DNA of 57,099 bases. Origin: Alangreenwoodia sp964438605. Lineage in GTDB: Bacteria; Bacillota; Clostridia; Peptostreptococcales; Anaerovoracaceae. Position numbers and translations under genes: made by a program. The stretch lies in the NCBI GenBank assembly GCA_964438605.1, contig CAYTKT010000010.1:1-57099 (forward strand). Reading direction: 5' to 3'. The notes under the pieces are model-generated. The model saw nothing but the letters and a program-made list of their open reading frames with translations, ran no database searches and was not told the origin of the DNA. Each line of letters starts with the position of its first letter. Position 1 is the first letter of the stretch. Below, one piece after another: positions 24,221 through 33,626 of this stretch.

Positions 24221-25669
24221 CTATTTAAATAAGAAGAATACAAGCGTATCAATAATAAAGACCGGTACGAGAATTCCGAAAGACCACGCCATGTAGCCGA
24301 AAAAGCTCGGCATCTTGATCTTATTTTCTTCCGCAATCGACTTAACCATAAAATTCGGAGCATTTCCGATGTAAGTATTCGCACCCATAAATACAGCGCC
24401 CGCAGAAATTGCTTCCAACATAATCTGAGAAATGGTCCCCACAGTCGTCTGGATACCCGCCTGTCCCAACGCACCTGCAGTCTGCAGGAATACCAAGTAA
24501 GTCGGCGTGTTGTCCAGGAAGGACGAAAGCAGACCTGTACTCCAGAACATCTGCCACGGCTGGTCGATGCCGAGCTGACCGCCATGTACTTTTAACAGCG
24601 CCAGAGCCGGAATCATCGTAATGAAAATCCCGATAAACAACTTTGCAACTTCCAGAATCGGCCCGTAACTGAATTCGTTAAGCTGACGCGTCGATTTTTT
24701 TGTCGTCTTCAGCGACAGGAAGCACGCCAGCAGAATCAGAGCAATTTCAACTATCGTCGCATAAGGGAACACGATATCATCAAAAATATGAACGCCTGCG
24801 CCATCAGCGAAGAAATCGAACATCTTAGGGAGCATGCCGCTGGAAATCACCCCAAGGATGATCAACGCGATGAAAATGATATTATGAGCGCCTTCGATTC
24901 TAATCGGCTCTTTTGTGGAATTGCCGACCATATCCTGAGGCGATCTGCCCGCCGCAATTTCCTTTTTGTAAAAACGCCTGTCAATAAGGATGAAAATGAC
25001 AAACAGAATTACCATGTTGAAGATGAGAATCGGCAGCAGATGGAACGTCCACGTAAAAGGAATTCCCCTCTGGAATCCCATGAAAAGCGGTGGATCGCCC
25101 AGCGGTGTCAGACATCCGCCCATATTCGCTACGAGGAATATGAAGAAAACGACAACGTGAACCTTTTTTTCTCTCCAGGCGTTTGCCCTGAGAACCGGAC
25201 GAATCATCAGCATCGCAGCGCCCGTCGTACCGATCCAGCTTGCAAGAACTGTGCCGATAAGGAGCAGAATTGCGTTGACTTTTGTCGTACCCGCAAGCGT
25301 ACCCTTCAGCGCAATACCGCCCGCAACGACAAACAGACCGAGCAGCAGTACGATAAACGGAACGTAATCGAGGAGCACCGATTCGAGAAAACGGAACAAC
25401 GCTTCCCCCGGCCCGAAAGCAATCGTGAACGGAACGAGAAATACGAGCGACCAGAGAATCGCAACTTTGAACATATTGCGTTCCCACCATTCCGGTTTTA
25501 TGAGCGGAAAAATCGCGATGGAAAGCAACATTCCGACGAAGGGAATAACACTCCAGATCGGCAGCGCCTCACTAACAGCTTCATGAGCAGCCTCGTCGGC
25601 AAATACAGCCGGCGTGCTGACCATCAGCAGGCAGAAGGCGCTAAGAAGTATTTTCATAATTCTTTTCAT
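24221..25669 (-). CDS. Ion-transporter-superfamily permease (NhaD/CitMHS-like)
   Basis: A 482-residue polytopic membrane protein. It has a cleavable-looking signal (MKRIMKILLSAFCLLMVSTP then AVFADE) and about 11-12 helices. The conserved half-repeat motifs are IGTTGAAMLMIRPVL with NMGGCLTPLGDPPLF in the first half, and SSFLDNTPTYLVFLQ with GANTYIGNAPNF in the second. This is the pattern of the ion transporter superfamily, closest to the putative sodium:proton antiporter or citrate-type group (PF16980-like). The ion or substrate is not determinable. The ATG at 25669 follows GGAGAGG; the open frame upstream to 25870 is its leader. Confidence 0.88.
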   Translation of the reverse strand: MKRIMKILLSAFCLLMVSTPAVFADEAAHEAVSEALPIWSVIPFVGMLLSIAIFPLIKPEWWERNMFKVAILWSLVFLVPFTIAFGPGEALFRFLESVLLDYVPFIVLLLGLFVVAGGIALKGTLAGTTKVNAILLLIGTVLASWIGTTGAAMLMIRPVLRANAWREKKVHVVVFFIFLVANMGGCLTPLGDPPLFMGFQRGIPFTWTFHLLPILIFNMVILFVIFILIDRRFYKKEIAAGRSPQDMVGNSTKEPIRIEGAHNIIFIALIILGVISSGMLPKMFDFFADGAGVHIFDDIVFPYATIVEIALILLACFLSLKTTKKSTRQLNEFSYGPILEVAKLFIGIFITMIPALALLKVHGGQLGIDQPWQMFWSTGLLSSFLDNTPTYLVFLQTAGALGQAGIQTTVGTISQIMLEAISAGAVFMGANTYIGNAPNFMVKSIAEENKIKMPSFFGYMAWSFGILVPVFIIDTLVFFLFK

Positions 25670-25903
25670 ACTAAGTACCTCTCCATAATGATAACTGACA
25701 CGGTTTTCAGAAGCACGACAAACAATGAATGCTGAGTGGAGCGTTTTCCTTGCGCCTTTTTCACGTTCCTTTTCGCGGCTCGTATGCCGCAGTTTTTCCG
25801 AAAACCGGTGATATGATTGATAAATTATTTCTTTTCTTTCCGGCAGAACCGCATTTCCCGTCGAAAACACGGGAAATCAGTAAATATGCCAGAGCATAAC
25901 TAT

Positions 25904-25931
25904 ATTGTATCTGATTTTTTTCCCATGTCAA
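25904..25931 (-). promoter_or_regulatory. Probable promoter of the ion-transporter gene
   Basis: Minus strand TTGACA (25931-25926), 16-bp spacer, TACAAT (25909-25904). It predicts a leader of about 230 nt before the ATG at 25669, with no recognised riboswitch. Confidence 0.5.
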
Positions 25932-25984
25932 TCAAATATCAATCGATACTTTTTTAACTATTGAAATCACAAAATAACAAAAAA

Positions 25985-26016
25985 GCGACAGACAAGGCTA
26001 AAAATTCATCTGTCGC
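25985..26016 (-). terminator. Terminator of the aminotransferase operon
   Basis: Stem GCGACAGA/TCTGTCGC followed on the minus strand by T6. It lies about 240 bp past the stop of the 208-residue gene. It overlaps an open frame (25954-26253) and argues against that frame being a gene. Confidence 0.75.
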
Positions 26017-26253
26017 CCAATCATTCTGTTGAGAATTAAACAATTCCGCTTGAGTGCGAATCAACTCTCCAAGATTCCGCCTTTCTACCGTCTTCACTGC
26101 CGCCATTTTCGCTGTCTCAATCCGCGCGCAGTCATAATTCAACACCCTGACGCAGTTGCGACGTATAAAGACAAAGCCCGCTCGCCGCCGCGCATCGCCT
26201 GCACTGCGCATTTTCTGCCCGTTTTCGGCCGCTAATCGAGCCGGCTTCGCCAT

Positions 26254-26880
26254 TTACGCCTGCGCCATTTTTTCCAGAATATCCGTACTGATTCCTGTAA
26301 TGTCCGAAATCAGTGAAAAATCCATCTGCTGTCTCTGCTTGACCTGTACATAAATCGTCAATCCCTGCTCCTCAGTAATCACGCCGTTCGCCGAGCAAAA
26401 ATTGAGATAACACGCCGCTTCTTCCAGCAGTTCCTCACTGATCTCAACATTCTCATCAGGATCAATCCTTGAAATCACGTCGTTTATCATATCACACAGT
26501 GCCAGCCTGACCATGCTCGCCCGCACGAAATCCTCAGGTTCCTTCGCTTTAAACGCAAACTCATTTTTCCGTATCTGGTAAATCGGAATCCCTGTAAACT
26601 CGGCGATTTTCTCATCTGACATCGCCACATGATTTCTGCCTTCAAACACATCGTCGCGCTCCTGCGGCGTAATAATCTGTGCCACCGTACAAAAGTTTAC
26701 AGATTTTTCATACTTATTCTGAATCACTTCCTCCTTTTGCCCAATCTCAGGATTTGCCGGCGGGAAGTTTCTCATATCGCAAAGCGCCTTTCTGCAGATC
26801 TGATCAATCGTGATATATTTCACAACAGTCCTGTAATTGCTGTTTTTTCTTGATTTTTTCTTCGTTCCTTTGATCGACAT
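26254..26880 (-). CDS. Hypothetical protein, 208 residues, linked to an aminotransferase
   Basis: I do not recognise a family. The N-terminus is very basic (KGTKKKSRKNS) and the rest is mostly helical by composition. It has a possible helix-turn-helix-like stretch MSDEKIAEFTGIPIYQIRK (about residues 86-104) and the similar FSLISDITGISTDILEKM at the C-terminus. Those two segments resemble each other, suggesting an internal duplication of a small helical domain. It starts 31 bp after the aminotransferase stop with a GAGGAAA site, so it is co-transcribed. No signal peptide or membrane segment. A regulatory or adaptor role is only a guess. Confidence 0.75.
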   Translation of the reverse strand: MSIKGTKKKSRKNSNYRTVVKYITIDQICRKALCDMRNFPPANPEIGQKEEVIQNKYEKSVNFCTVAQIITPQERDDVFEGRNHVAMSDEKIAEFTGIPIYQIRKNEFAFKAKEPEDFVRASMVRLALCDMINDVISRIDPDENVEISEELLEEAACYLNFCSANGVITEEQGLTIYVQVKQRQQMDFSLISDITGISTDILEKMAQA

Positions 26881-26911
26881 TTTATTACCGTTTCCTCAAA
26901 AATTCCTCATG

Positions 26912-28156
26912 TCAGCCGTTTACCTTCTGAATTGCCGCCGCAATCTTCGCCGGAATCACACGACACGCCGCTTCACTGATCGCCGAAATTGCAATCCGGA
27001 TTCCACCGCCGATCGCAATCGCAAAAATACGTTCCTTCTGCAATTCTTCATTTACCGCATCATCATTTTCACATGGAATCGTAATAAAAAACCCCGCATT
27101 AAACGGACAAGTCGTCAGTCCTGCATCAGCCGCAGCTTCCTTAAACGCTGTACATCGCGCCGACAGCAAATCCTCATACTTCTTGCGCTCCTCAAAAACT
27201 TTTGCTAAAAGCGTCTTGTCATTAAATACCTTCGCGATTGCTGCCTGACCGGCCCTCGCCGAATTGGACCACGCCCCGCGGCTCGAAAATGACGCGACCC
27301 TCTTAAACTCTGCCGCAATTTCCGGATTCTGCGTAACACATAACATAGCACCCGTTCGCAGACCATAAAAAGTGAACCCCTTCGACGCGCTGAACCCTAC
27401 GACCGTCAGAATATTATCCGGCATATCTCCAAACTTCGGAAGAAATTCCCTCGCCTTGTCGGGATCCCCCGCAAAATCGATATATGCAATATCCAGGAAA
27501 AACGTAATCTTCTTCCCGGGTACGGCACATTCTTTCAAAATCTCAATAATCCGGTCCCATGTTTCGTCAGAAGGCGAATAACCCGTCGGATTGTGCGCCG
27601 GCGCGTTAAAAATGATCACCAGTCCGTCCTGCTTGCTGAGCAATTCCCTGATCTTTGAGCGGAACGCTTCAAAATAAAATGCTCCTTCACTGTCAAACAT
27701 CTCATATGTTTCTATGGTGCGCCCAATCTCCGACGCGATGGTCTGATACGGACTCCAATGCCAGTTCGACGTCAGCACCTTGTCACCAGGCTTCGAATAA
27801 TTAGAAATCGTATTTCTGATGGAACCTGTGCCGCCCGGCGTCGCGCAGGCTTCAATATATCCTTTCGGCACATGGTTTCCGAAAGCGACCGTTTTTATGA
27901 CGTCGAGATACTCCGGAATTCCTGCAATCGGCGCGTATTCCGCAAACTCCTGGGGTGTCAGTGCCTTCAGCACATCCACCATCGAGGACAAAACGATCAG
28001 CTTGCCGTCGTCATCAAGCAGTGCTCCAATCGTTGCATTTACAATATTTTCTCTGCCGTACTCGGCTGCCGCCTGCTTCGCTAACTGGCTGATCCCGAAG
28101 ATTTTGTCCTTTCCGGTTATTTCACGTCCGTTTCCCTCTGCAAAAATATAATCCAT
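26912..28156 (-). CDS. Class I/II PLP-dependent aminotransferase
   Basis: A 414-residue fold-type I aminotransferase. The PLP lysine is Lys259 in GFSASKGFTFYGLR. Other signatures are APAHNPTGY for the cofactor-binding Asn and DIAYIDFAG for the Asp-Tyr pair; the typical carboxylate-binding Arg is probably in GGGIRIAIS. It resembles the aromatic or aspartate aminotransferase group that has the family-typical ATPGGTGSIRNTI loop. The true amino-acid donor is not determinable. AAGGAGG lies 5 bp before the ATG. It heads a two-gene operon with an unknown 208-residue protein. Confidence 0.92.
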   Translation of the reverse strand: MDYIFAEGNGREITGKDKIFGISQLAKQAAAEYGRENIVNATIGALLDDDGKLIVLSSMVDVLKALTPQEFAEYAPIAGIPEYLDVIKTVAFGNHVPKGYIEACATPGGTGSIRNTISNYSKPGDKVLTSNWHWSPYQTIASEIGRTIETYEMFDSEGAFYFEAFRSKIRELLSKQDGLVIIFNAPAHNPTGYSPSDETWDRIIEILKECAVPGKKITFFLDIAYIDFAGDPDKAREFLPKFGDMPDNILTVVGFSASKGFTFYGLRTGAMLCVTQNPEIAAEFKRVASFSSRGAWSNSARAGQAAIAKVFNDKTLLAKVFEERKKYEDLLSARCTAFKEAAADAGLTTCPFNAGFFITIPCENDDAVNEELQKERIFAIAIGGGIRIAISAISEAACRVIPAKIAAAIQKVNG

Positions 28157-28826
28157 TTGGCCTCCTTCTGCTATTCACTTAACTTTCTTCTTCTCCATGT
28201 AGAATGTTTTGTATCAAATATCTTTATAATAATGAAAACGATATGCGTCTTTATCAATTTCGTCTGCCAATTTTGTCTTTGCTTCTATCAAAAAATACTG
28301 AAACCACAAAAAATGTCAGATTTCGCTGAACCTGTCTTATTCTATCCGGTTCGTCAAAATTCCAGTCAGCTCATTCGATTTCCATGAATTCTCCTTATTT
28401 CCAATGAATCTGATTCATTTTATTATGGTTTTCTATAAAGCTTTAAAGCTTTATAAAAATGGGAGAAAATATAACATTGTTTCTATCTCATATTTCAATC
28501 CACGCAGATTTTTCGTGTATTTCGTTTCATTTTGCTTATAATTATATTATCTCCAATATACTGAATCAAGGCAAAAACTGCATTTTTTACTCGCAGCGCG
28601 CACCAAATTACAAACGGATATCATGGGAGTTTCTATACAAAACAAACCCACAAAAAAACTTTCGTTTTTCAGTCTATTTCAGCGACTCCCGCCTTCCTTC
28701 GCCAAACGCCCCGGCGATCTTTCCGCTCAAATGCATGAAACATCGTACCTTTAACGCAGAAAAGATGTCATTCCCACCGTATGTTTGGCATTTATCGAGG
28801 CAAGAATAAAGATGGAGGTGGTTTGA
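28157..28826. other. AT-rich 670-bp region with two palindromes
   Basis: No gene is convincing here. It separates two divergent genes and holds the palindromes at 28403-28419 and 28434-28455. The rest is AT-rich with no recognised RNA. Confidence 0.4.
28403..28455. promoter_or_regulatory. Pair of adjacent perfect palindromes
   Basis: AATGAATC-T-GATTCATT (28403-28419) and the 22-bp TATAAAGCTTT/AAAGCTTTATA (28434-28455) lie 14 bp apart in a divergent intergenic region. They look like operator half-sites for one or two dimeric repressors. The regulator is unknown. Confidence 0.45.
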
Positions 28827-29515
28827 GTGGAACAATCAAAATAACAAGAATGAACATTCTTCCAGATCCGGCACCATGCGGAAAATTGTCGCGGCGCTGA
28901 TAGTGCTTGCGCTGATGAGCGGACTTACCATCTATGCCGTCAATCGCGCCATATCAAACGCAAATATATCGTCAGAAATATCCTATGAGAGCGATCTCGA
29001 CACATCTGCCGAGCCGAGCGTCAGCGCCCCAGCGGAAATCCCGATTACGGACAGTCTTGACGATACATCCGACAACAGCCAGAACGGCACAGACTCCGGT
29101 GAAACGGAATCCTCTGCAAATATGATGCCGGTTCAGGGCGACATCACGAAAGCTTACAGTGGAGAAAGTCTCGTCTACTCCGCGACGCTTGACCAGTATC
29201 TGAGCCATAAAGCCCTGGATATCGCCGCTCCCGCCGGCAGCCCGGTTTCCGCAGTAATGGAGGGAACTGTTACAGACGTCGGCCAGGATGACCGTGATGG
29301 CACTTACGTGACGGTCGCCCATGGGAACGGTCTTGAAACGAAATACTGTTTGCCTGGGCGAAACGTCAGTTTCACGCAGCGATGTCGTAAACAAGAGCGA
29401 CCAGATCGGAACAGTCGGCGAAGACGCTCTGTTTGAAAAAGCGGACGGTCCTCACCTGCATTTTGAAGCCTACGAAAACGGTGAACTCATTGACCCTGTT
29501 GAAGTAATAAAATAA
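28827..29515 (+). pseudogene. M23 (LytM) peptidase/stage II-type membrane protein, two frameshifts
   Basis: The intact protein would have a short cytoplasmic N-terminus, one transmembrane helix (MRKIVAALIVLALMSGLTIY), a Ser/Thr/Asp-rich linker and an M23 domain (HKALDIAAPAGSPVSAV, then GPHLHFEAYENG). Break 1: the good start, GTG at 28827, 8 bp after GGAGG, hits a stop after five codons; removing one base near 28841 joins it to the rest. Break 2: near 29350, one extra T in TGTTTGCC shifts the frame between TKYC and LGETSVS. The first His of the metal site and the HLHF motif are both present but in different frames. Relatives cleave or remodel peptidoglycan, for example SpoIIQ-like proteins in sporulation. 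Sequencing errors are an alternative. Confidence 0.75.
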
Positions 29516-29780
29516 GCCGCCCCAACACGCAAAATCAGCGGCCCGGCAACTTGGTCAATACACCATTCTGCAACACAACAATGCGGCTTTTGTCTCTAAA
29601 TCTGCGCCATCTGCGCCATACTGCCGCGTTTTACGAAACGCAGCGGTACGGCGCGTCGTATTTCAAACCCGAACCTCTTACGTCCCGCTTTTTCCAAACA
29701 GCATAGCACATTGTGCCGCCTTCCCGATATGCGTGCCACACTCGTCAGCCCAAAATCAAAATCATCTGCTCAACAGTACG
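29516..29780. other. Intergenic region with nothing recognised
   Basis: About 265 bp between convergent genes. It contains only short direct repeats such as the two copies of ATCTGCGCCAT near 29605. No gene or RNA seen. Confidence 0.4.
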
Positions 29781-29820
29781 AAAAGGGAGAATGCCTGCGC
29801 TCAGGACATTCCCCTTTTTT
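29781..29820. terminator. Bidirectional terminator at the 3' end of spoIIID
   Basis: Stem AAAAGGG.GAATG / CATTC.CCCTTTT with T6 on the plus strand and T4 on the minus strand. It overlaps the last codons of spoIIID (stop at 29803-29801) and can end both convergent transcripts. Confidence 0.7.
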
Positions 29821-30061
29821 GCATATACTTGTTTTTAGTCGCCATGCCACCCCGGATATGCCGCTCCACCTTGTTGTTCTCCAGCACGTTCTTTACTTCT
29901 GCTGCCAGCGCCGGATTCAGTTCCGTCAGTCTTTCTGTCAAATCCTTATGTACTGTTGATCTGCTGATTTTAAAATGTTTCGCAGCTTTGCGCACCGTCG
30001 TCTGCGTCTCCAGGACATAAGCAGCCAACTCCATAACACGTGCCTCAATATAATCTTTCAT
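29801..30061 (-). CDS. spoIIID: Sporulation transcription factor SpoIIID
   Basis: An 86-residue DNA-binding protein very close to B. subtilis SpoIIID. It has MKDYIEARVMELAAYVLET, the helix-turn-helix TVRKAAKHFKISRSTVHKDL (about 23-42), TERL..LNP.LA.EVK and the basic C-terminal RHIRGGMATKNKY. SpoIIID acts in the mother cell after engulfment, activating and repressing sigma-E-dependent genes. The ATG at 30061 gives the conserved N-terminus; the open frame to 30244 is leader. It shows that the organism belongs to a spore-forming lineage. The C-terminal tail is shorter than in B. subtilis, as in many Clostridia. Confidence 0.93.
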   Translation of the reverse strand: MKDYIEARVMELAAYVLETQTTVRKAAKHFKISRSTVHKDLTERLTELNPALAAEVKNVLENNKVERHIRGGMATKNKYMQKRGMS

Positions 30062-30182
30062 AGTAATTGTGGCCCCTTTCGAGATGAAAAAGTCTATAGA
30101 AAAATATATGCCTGAAATATTTTTCCTATGTCTTGGAATAGCCGTTTCGGCGTTCTCACCCCGTTTTTTTCGCACATAAACG

Positions 30183-30232
30183 AAAAACTCCCTCCTTCTG
30201 ACTTTCCCAAGAAACAGAGGAGAGAGTTTTTT
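30183..30232. terminator. Terminator between the AhpD-like gene and spoIIID
   Basis: Stem AAAAACTC.CTCCT / AGGAG.GAGTTTTT with one mismatch, A/T-flanked on both sides. It ends the minus-strand AhpD-like transcript about 70 bp past its stop. Confidence 0.65.
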
Positions 30233-30300
30233 GCCACATATCATATTTAGAAAAAATCATTTCGAGTTCTGACCTGAATTCCGATCAGATACGTTCCGAT

Positions 30301-30654
30301 TTATTTAAAATCCTTCTCGAATTCGTTTACAGCATCCTGCAGAACAGTAGCGGAATATGCCATGCTCGGACCTGCGCCAAAGCCACCCATCGCAACCATA
30401 GCCGCTTCAAGAATTTCTTCTTTCGTAGCGCCAGCCTGATACGCATTGTATACATGAACGACGATGCAGTACTGACATCTGTTGTAAACACCGATTGCGA
30501 CGCTGATCAGTTCCTTTGTCTTATTGGAAAGCGCGCCGTCGCCAAATACAGCGTCCTGAAGACCCATAAATGCATCGACAACGCCGCCGTTCGACTCGGA
30601 AAGGCCACCTACACCGTTCTGAAAATCCGCTAAAATCTGTCTTACATCCTGCAT
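30301..30654 (-). CDS. Carboxymuconolactone decarboxylase/AhpD-family protein
   Basis: A 117-residue helical protein (PF02627). The redox CxxC motif is in NRCQYCIVVHVYNA, with the downstream His, as in AhpD-like peroxidase partners; KTKELISVAIGV precedes it. The family includes alkylhydroperoxidases and true decarboxylases; the CxxC...H pattern favours a thiol-redox role in oxidative defence. AGGAGG precedes the ATG. It has its own promoter and terminator. Confidence 0.88.
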   Translation of the reverse strand: MQDVRQILADFQNGVGGLSESNGGVVDAFMGLQDAVFGDGALSNKTKELISVAIGVYNRCQYCIVVHVYNAYQAGATKEEILEAAMVAMGGFGAGPSMAYSATVLQDAVNEFEKDFK

Positions 30655-30708
30655 TACACTTACCTCCTGTGGATCGAGTATCTACCGCGTAAAAACACTT
30701 ATAATTGT

Positions 30709-30737
30709 ATTTTAATTTAGATTATTTTCTATGTCAA
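30709..30737 (-). promoter_or_regulatory. Promoter of the AhpD-like gene
   Basis: Minus strand TTGACA (30737-30732), 17-bp spacer, TAAAAT (30714-30709), about 50 bp before the start codon. Confidence 0.65.
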
Positions 30738-30941
30738 CATCTGTAATCTTTCATCATACAAAAATATATAACATTCTCCGGTTTCCACATCCAGATTAAA
30801 AATTGCCCGTGCGCTGATTTCCCGACGCATACGCCTGCCATTTCAGACTTGCATGGTAACGCTGCTTCAGAGCGGGCAAAACACCGCGCATGATATGGAC
30901 CGTTTTGGTTTTAGAGTATATTTTATGAAGTTTTTTAATTT

Positions 30942-31856
30942 TTAATTGAAAACGCCGTGATGCAGCGTTTCCGACTCATTGTCAATAGCACGGAATTCAT
31001 AGCCGTGCGCCTGATAGAAACTGATAATTTCTGGAAGCGCTTCCACCGTTGATTCCTTTCCATTTCCATCATGACAGAGCAGCATGATATGATTTATCCC
31101 GTCAACTGATTCCGCCCGTCTTTCCAGCTCAGCAGCCGGAAGGTCGCCTTCACCGTCGCCGCACTCAGCGTTCCAGTCGTAATAACGATATCCTCGCTCC
31201 TGAACGTCCCGCGTCAGCAGCGTCATGATCCCCGGACAATAGTGCTGTGACACCGAATTGGAACTTCCGCCCGGAAATCTGATATAGCGCGGCACATATC
31301 CGATTTGTTCCATACACACGTTGGAAATCTGCTCCAAATCCTCATAATACGCCTGAATAGACCCGTAAATCTTCTCATACGAATGAGAATAAGAATGCAT
31401 CCCGATCGTATGGCCTTCCTCCTTGGCCTGCCGGATATATCCGGCGCACTGCGGATTCATTCCCGTCACAAAAAAAGTCGCCTTCACATCGTATTCCCGA
31501 AGAACTTCCAAAACACGCGGCGTCAGATATGACGGTCCATCGTCAAATGTCAGATAGATAACCTTTGAAACACTGCCCATATTTTCTGTGTCATCTGAAC
31601 TCGCGGCCAGAACTCCATCGCCGTCAATTCCTGTATTTCCATTTCCTGACGCTCCGCCGTCTGTGGCTTTGCCGTCTAAGGACGCAGTATCCTCGTCCGA
31701 ACCGGAACCCGACGGACTTCCGTCGCCAAGATACAGCGTTTCCTGCGCATTTTCCTCAATCTGCCCCACCACGCGGATAACCGGCACAACAAGAAACGCC
31801 AGTACAAAAAACAAAATCAGGCAGAGCGTAATCTTTTTTGAGAAAAGATGTTTCAT
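30942..31856 (-). CDS. Polysaccharide deacetylase (NodB domain), membrane-anchored
   Basis: A 304-residue protein. It has an N-terminal signal anchor (about 9-28), a Gly/Ser/Asp-rich linker (about 45-90) and a NodB-homology domain (PF01522). Motifs in order are TFDDGP with the catalytic Asp and metal-binding Asp, HSYSHSY with the two metal His, RFPGG with the Arg, and LLCHD with the last His. It probably deacetylates peptidoglycan or another cell-surface polysaccharide, as PgdA does. GGGAGG precedes the ATG by 7 bp. It appears monocistronic. Confidence 0.93.
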   Translation of the reverse strand: MKHLFSKKITLCLILFFVLAFLVVPVIRVVGQIEENAQETLYLGDGSPSGSGSDEDTASLDGKATDGGASGNGNTGIDGDGVLAASSDDTENMGSVSKVIYLTFDDGPSYLTPRVLEVLREYDVKATFFVTGMNPQCAGYIRQAKEEGHTIGMHSYSHSYEKIYGSIQAYYEDLEQISNVCMEQIGYVPRYIRFPGGSSNSVSQHYCPGIMTLLTRDVQERGYRYYDWNAECGDGEGDLPAAELERRAESVDGINHIMLLCHDGNGKESTVEALPEIISFYQAHGYEFRAIDNESETLHHGVFN

Positions 31857-32402
31857 CTAAAAACCTCCCACGTTTAAGGATATTTTCACGCTGCTGCCCT
31901 CATGCAAAAAAGATTCGATTTTTAACGGCTCATTAGCGAAAGCCTATACACAGGGAGCGTCCCGTGAAGTGATATAATCTGAATCTCACCCCTCCCAAAA
32001 AAAATGATTCGGGTGATTTTTTTCTACGTTGCCTGCACAGGATACCAAGCGGATGTTCCCGGTCTGTCCTGACCAGGCGGACGGTCGTTCTTCTCATGTC
32101 TTAAAATTCAAAACAAAACTTTAAAAGGTGAGCCGTAAAAAAAGCGATAAAGATGTGTGAAACCCTCATCTTTTGAAAGCTGCCTTTCGCATTGAACACA
32201 GTGCGGAGCGCCGCAAAAAGTCAAAAAACAATTCAGCCCGGAGCCTGTATTTTCACAGCGCTTCGGGCTTTTCTTCTAACAATTTCCGGAAAATTTTCTA
32301 AAGATAAAATATACCAGGATGAAAACGCTGCTGAACAAGAAACTGATTGAAACCATCTCTCATCAATCCATGTTAAATACATGATTATCCGCTTACTTTT
32401 TA
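31857..32402. other. 546-bp intergenic region
   Basis: This region holds a hairpin at 32235-32274 (AGCCCGGAGC / GCTTCGGGCT) with a plus-strand T-run, which may serve as a weak bidirectional terminator for the MFS gene. No open frame or RNA is recognised in the rest. Confidence 0.4.
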
Positions 32403-33626
32403 CTAAACCGATGCCATTTTGCGCCGCACAAACGCAATCACTACGATAACGGCTGCCACCATAAAGCTGATTGCCGTCAGAATCGACTGATAACCGCCGA
32501 ACAGCGCAGAAATCGCCGTTCCAAGCAGCGGTCCGAGAACACCGGCAAGATTTTGAAACATTCCGATCCAGCCAAACAGCGCGCCCCGGGCCGAAGGTTC
32601 CGTATTTTCAGAGAGGGCCGCCGTAATAATCGGCTCAATCGCGCCGTAGACGAAATAATATATCGTATATCCAGCGGCGAAAAAGACAAGAGAAATATTC
32701 GGAATCAGCAGTATCGCAATCGGCAGGCTGATTATCGCATAAAGAAGGATCAAATTCATTTTATTATATTTATCGGCAAGTCTCACCAGAGTGACCGATG
32801 AAACGGATGTAGCCACGCAGATACATCCATTGATGATGCCCGTAATTCCAGACGCCCATTCCAGCGTCCCGCGAACGTGCTCCACATAAAGCGCGAGAAA
32901 CGGCGTAAACGTCGTCCTGCAGATCCTCTGAATCAGTAAAACGGCAAACAGCATGATGACGACAGGCGACAGCGTTTTAAACATTCCGCCGCCCGATTGC
33001 TCTTTTGCGAGTTTCTTTGCCGCCTTGTTTTGCGCGACCAGTTCTTTTCCATATGTAGACGGGTCTTCCACCGTAAAAATAACGACGACTGCCGTCGCAA
33101 ACACCATAATGCCTGCGGCTACATAAAAACAGTTGGTATATCCGATTAATTCGGACAGCAGTCCGCCGATGACCGGCCCAATCGAATAGCCGATAAAGTT
33201 TGACGCTGACAGCAGGCCGATGGATGAGCTCATGTGTTCTCCCGGCGTATTCGCCGAAACAAACGCCATGGAAGCTGTTACCGTACCCGTAAAAAATCCC
33301 TGCATCAGCCGCAGAAACAGAAACATACCAACGCTATTGACGAGCCCCATCAACAGCAGCAGCACTCCGGCACAGATGCTGGCCCGAACCAGCATCGACT
33401 TTCGCCCGTAACGGTCTGACATCATACCCCAGATCGGCGACGCCACCGTCATGCCGAGAGCCGGCAGCGTATTAGCCAGACTGACCGCAAAGTCAAGGCT
33501 CGATCCCATTTTCATGCCCATTTCCTGAAAATAAAATGCGATAAACGGTGAAACGAGGCCGAAACCGATCATGCAGCAAATCTGCGATGTCACCATTGTA
33601 TACAAATTTTTCCGCCATTGTGCCAT
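32403..33626 (-). CDS. MFS drug-exporter-like transporter
   Basis: A 407-residue major facilitator with 12 predicted helices. Motif A is clear between helices 2 and 3 (GMMSDRYGRKSML), and a motif C-like SIGPVIGGLL lies in helix 5, typical of proton-driven drug exporters of the 12-helix DHA1 group (PF07690). An expanded basic cytoplasmic loop (KAAKKLAKEQSGGG) separates the two halves. The substrate is not predictable. It appears monocistronic, with AGAGG before the ATG. Confidence 0.9.
   Translation of the reverse strand: MAQWRKNLYTMVTSQICCMIGFGLVSPFIAFYFQEMGMKMGSSLDFAVSLANTLPALGMTVASPIWGMMSDRYGRKSMLVRASICAGVLLLLMGLVNSVGMFLFLRLMQGFFTGTVTASMAFVSANTPGEHMSSSIGLLSASNFIGYSIGPVIGGLLSELIGYTNCFYVAAGIMVFATAVVVIFTVEDPSTYGKELVAQNKAAKKLAKEQSGGGMFKTLSPVVIMLFAVLLIQRICRTTFTPFLALYVEHVRGTLEWASGITGIINGCICVATSVSSVTLVRLADKYNKMNLILLYAIISLPIAILLIPNISLVFFAAGYTIYYFVYGAIEPIITAALSENTEPSARGALFGWIGMFQNLAGVLGPLLGTAISALFGGYQSILTAISFMVAAVIVVIAFVRRKMASV

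Noticed and set aside
25954..26253. 99-residue open frame whose ATG directly follows the stop of the 208-residue gene
   Set aside because: Composition is unlike its neighbours, no family is recognised, and a clear intrinsic terminator (25985-26016) sits inside it. The tight stop-start junction is probably chance.
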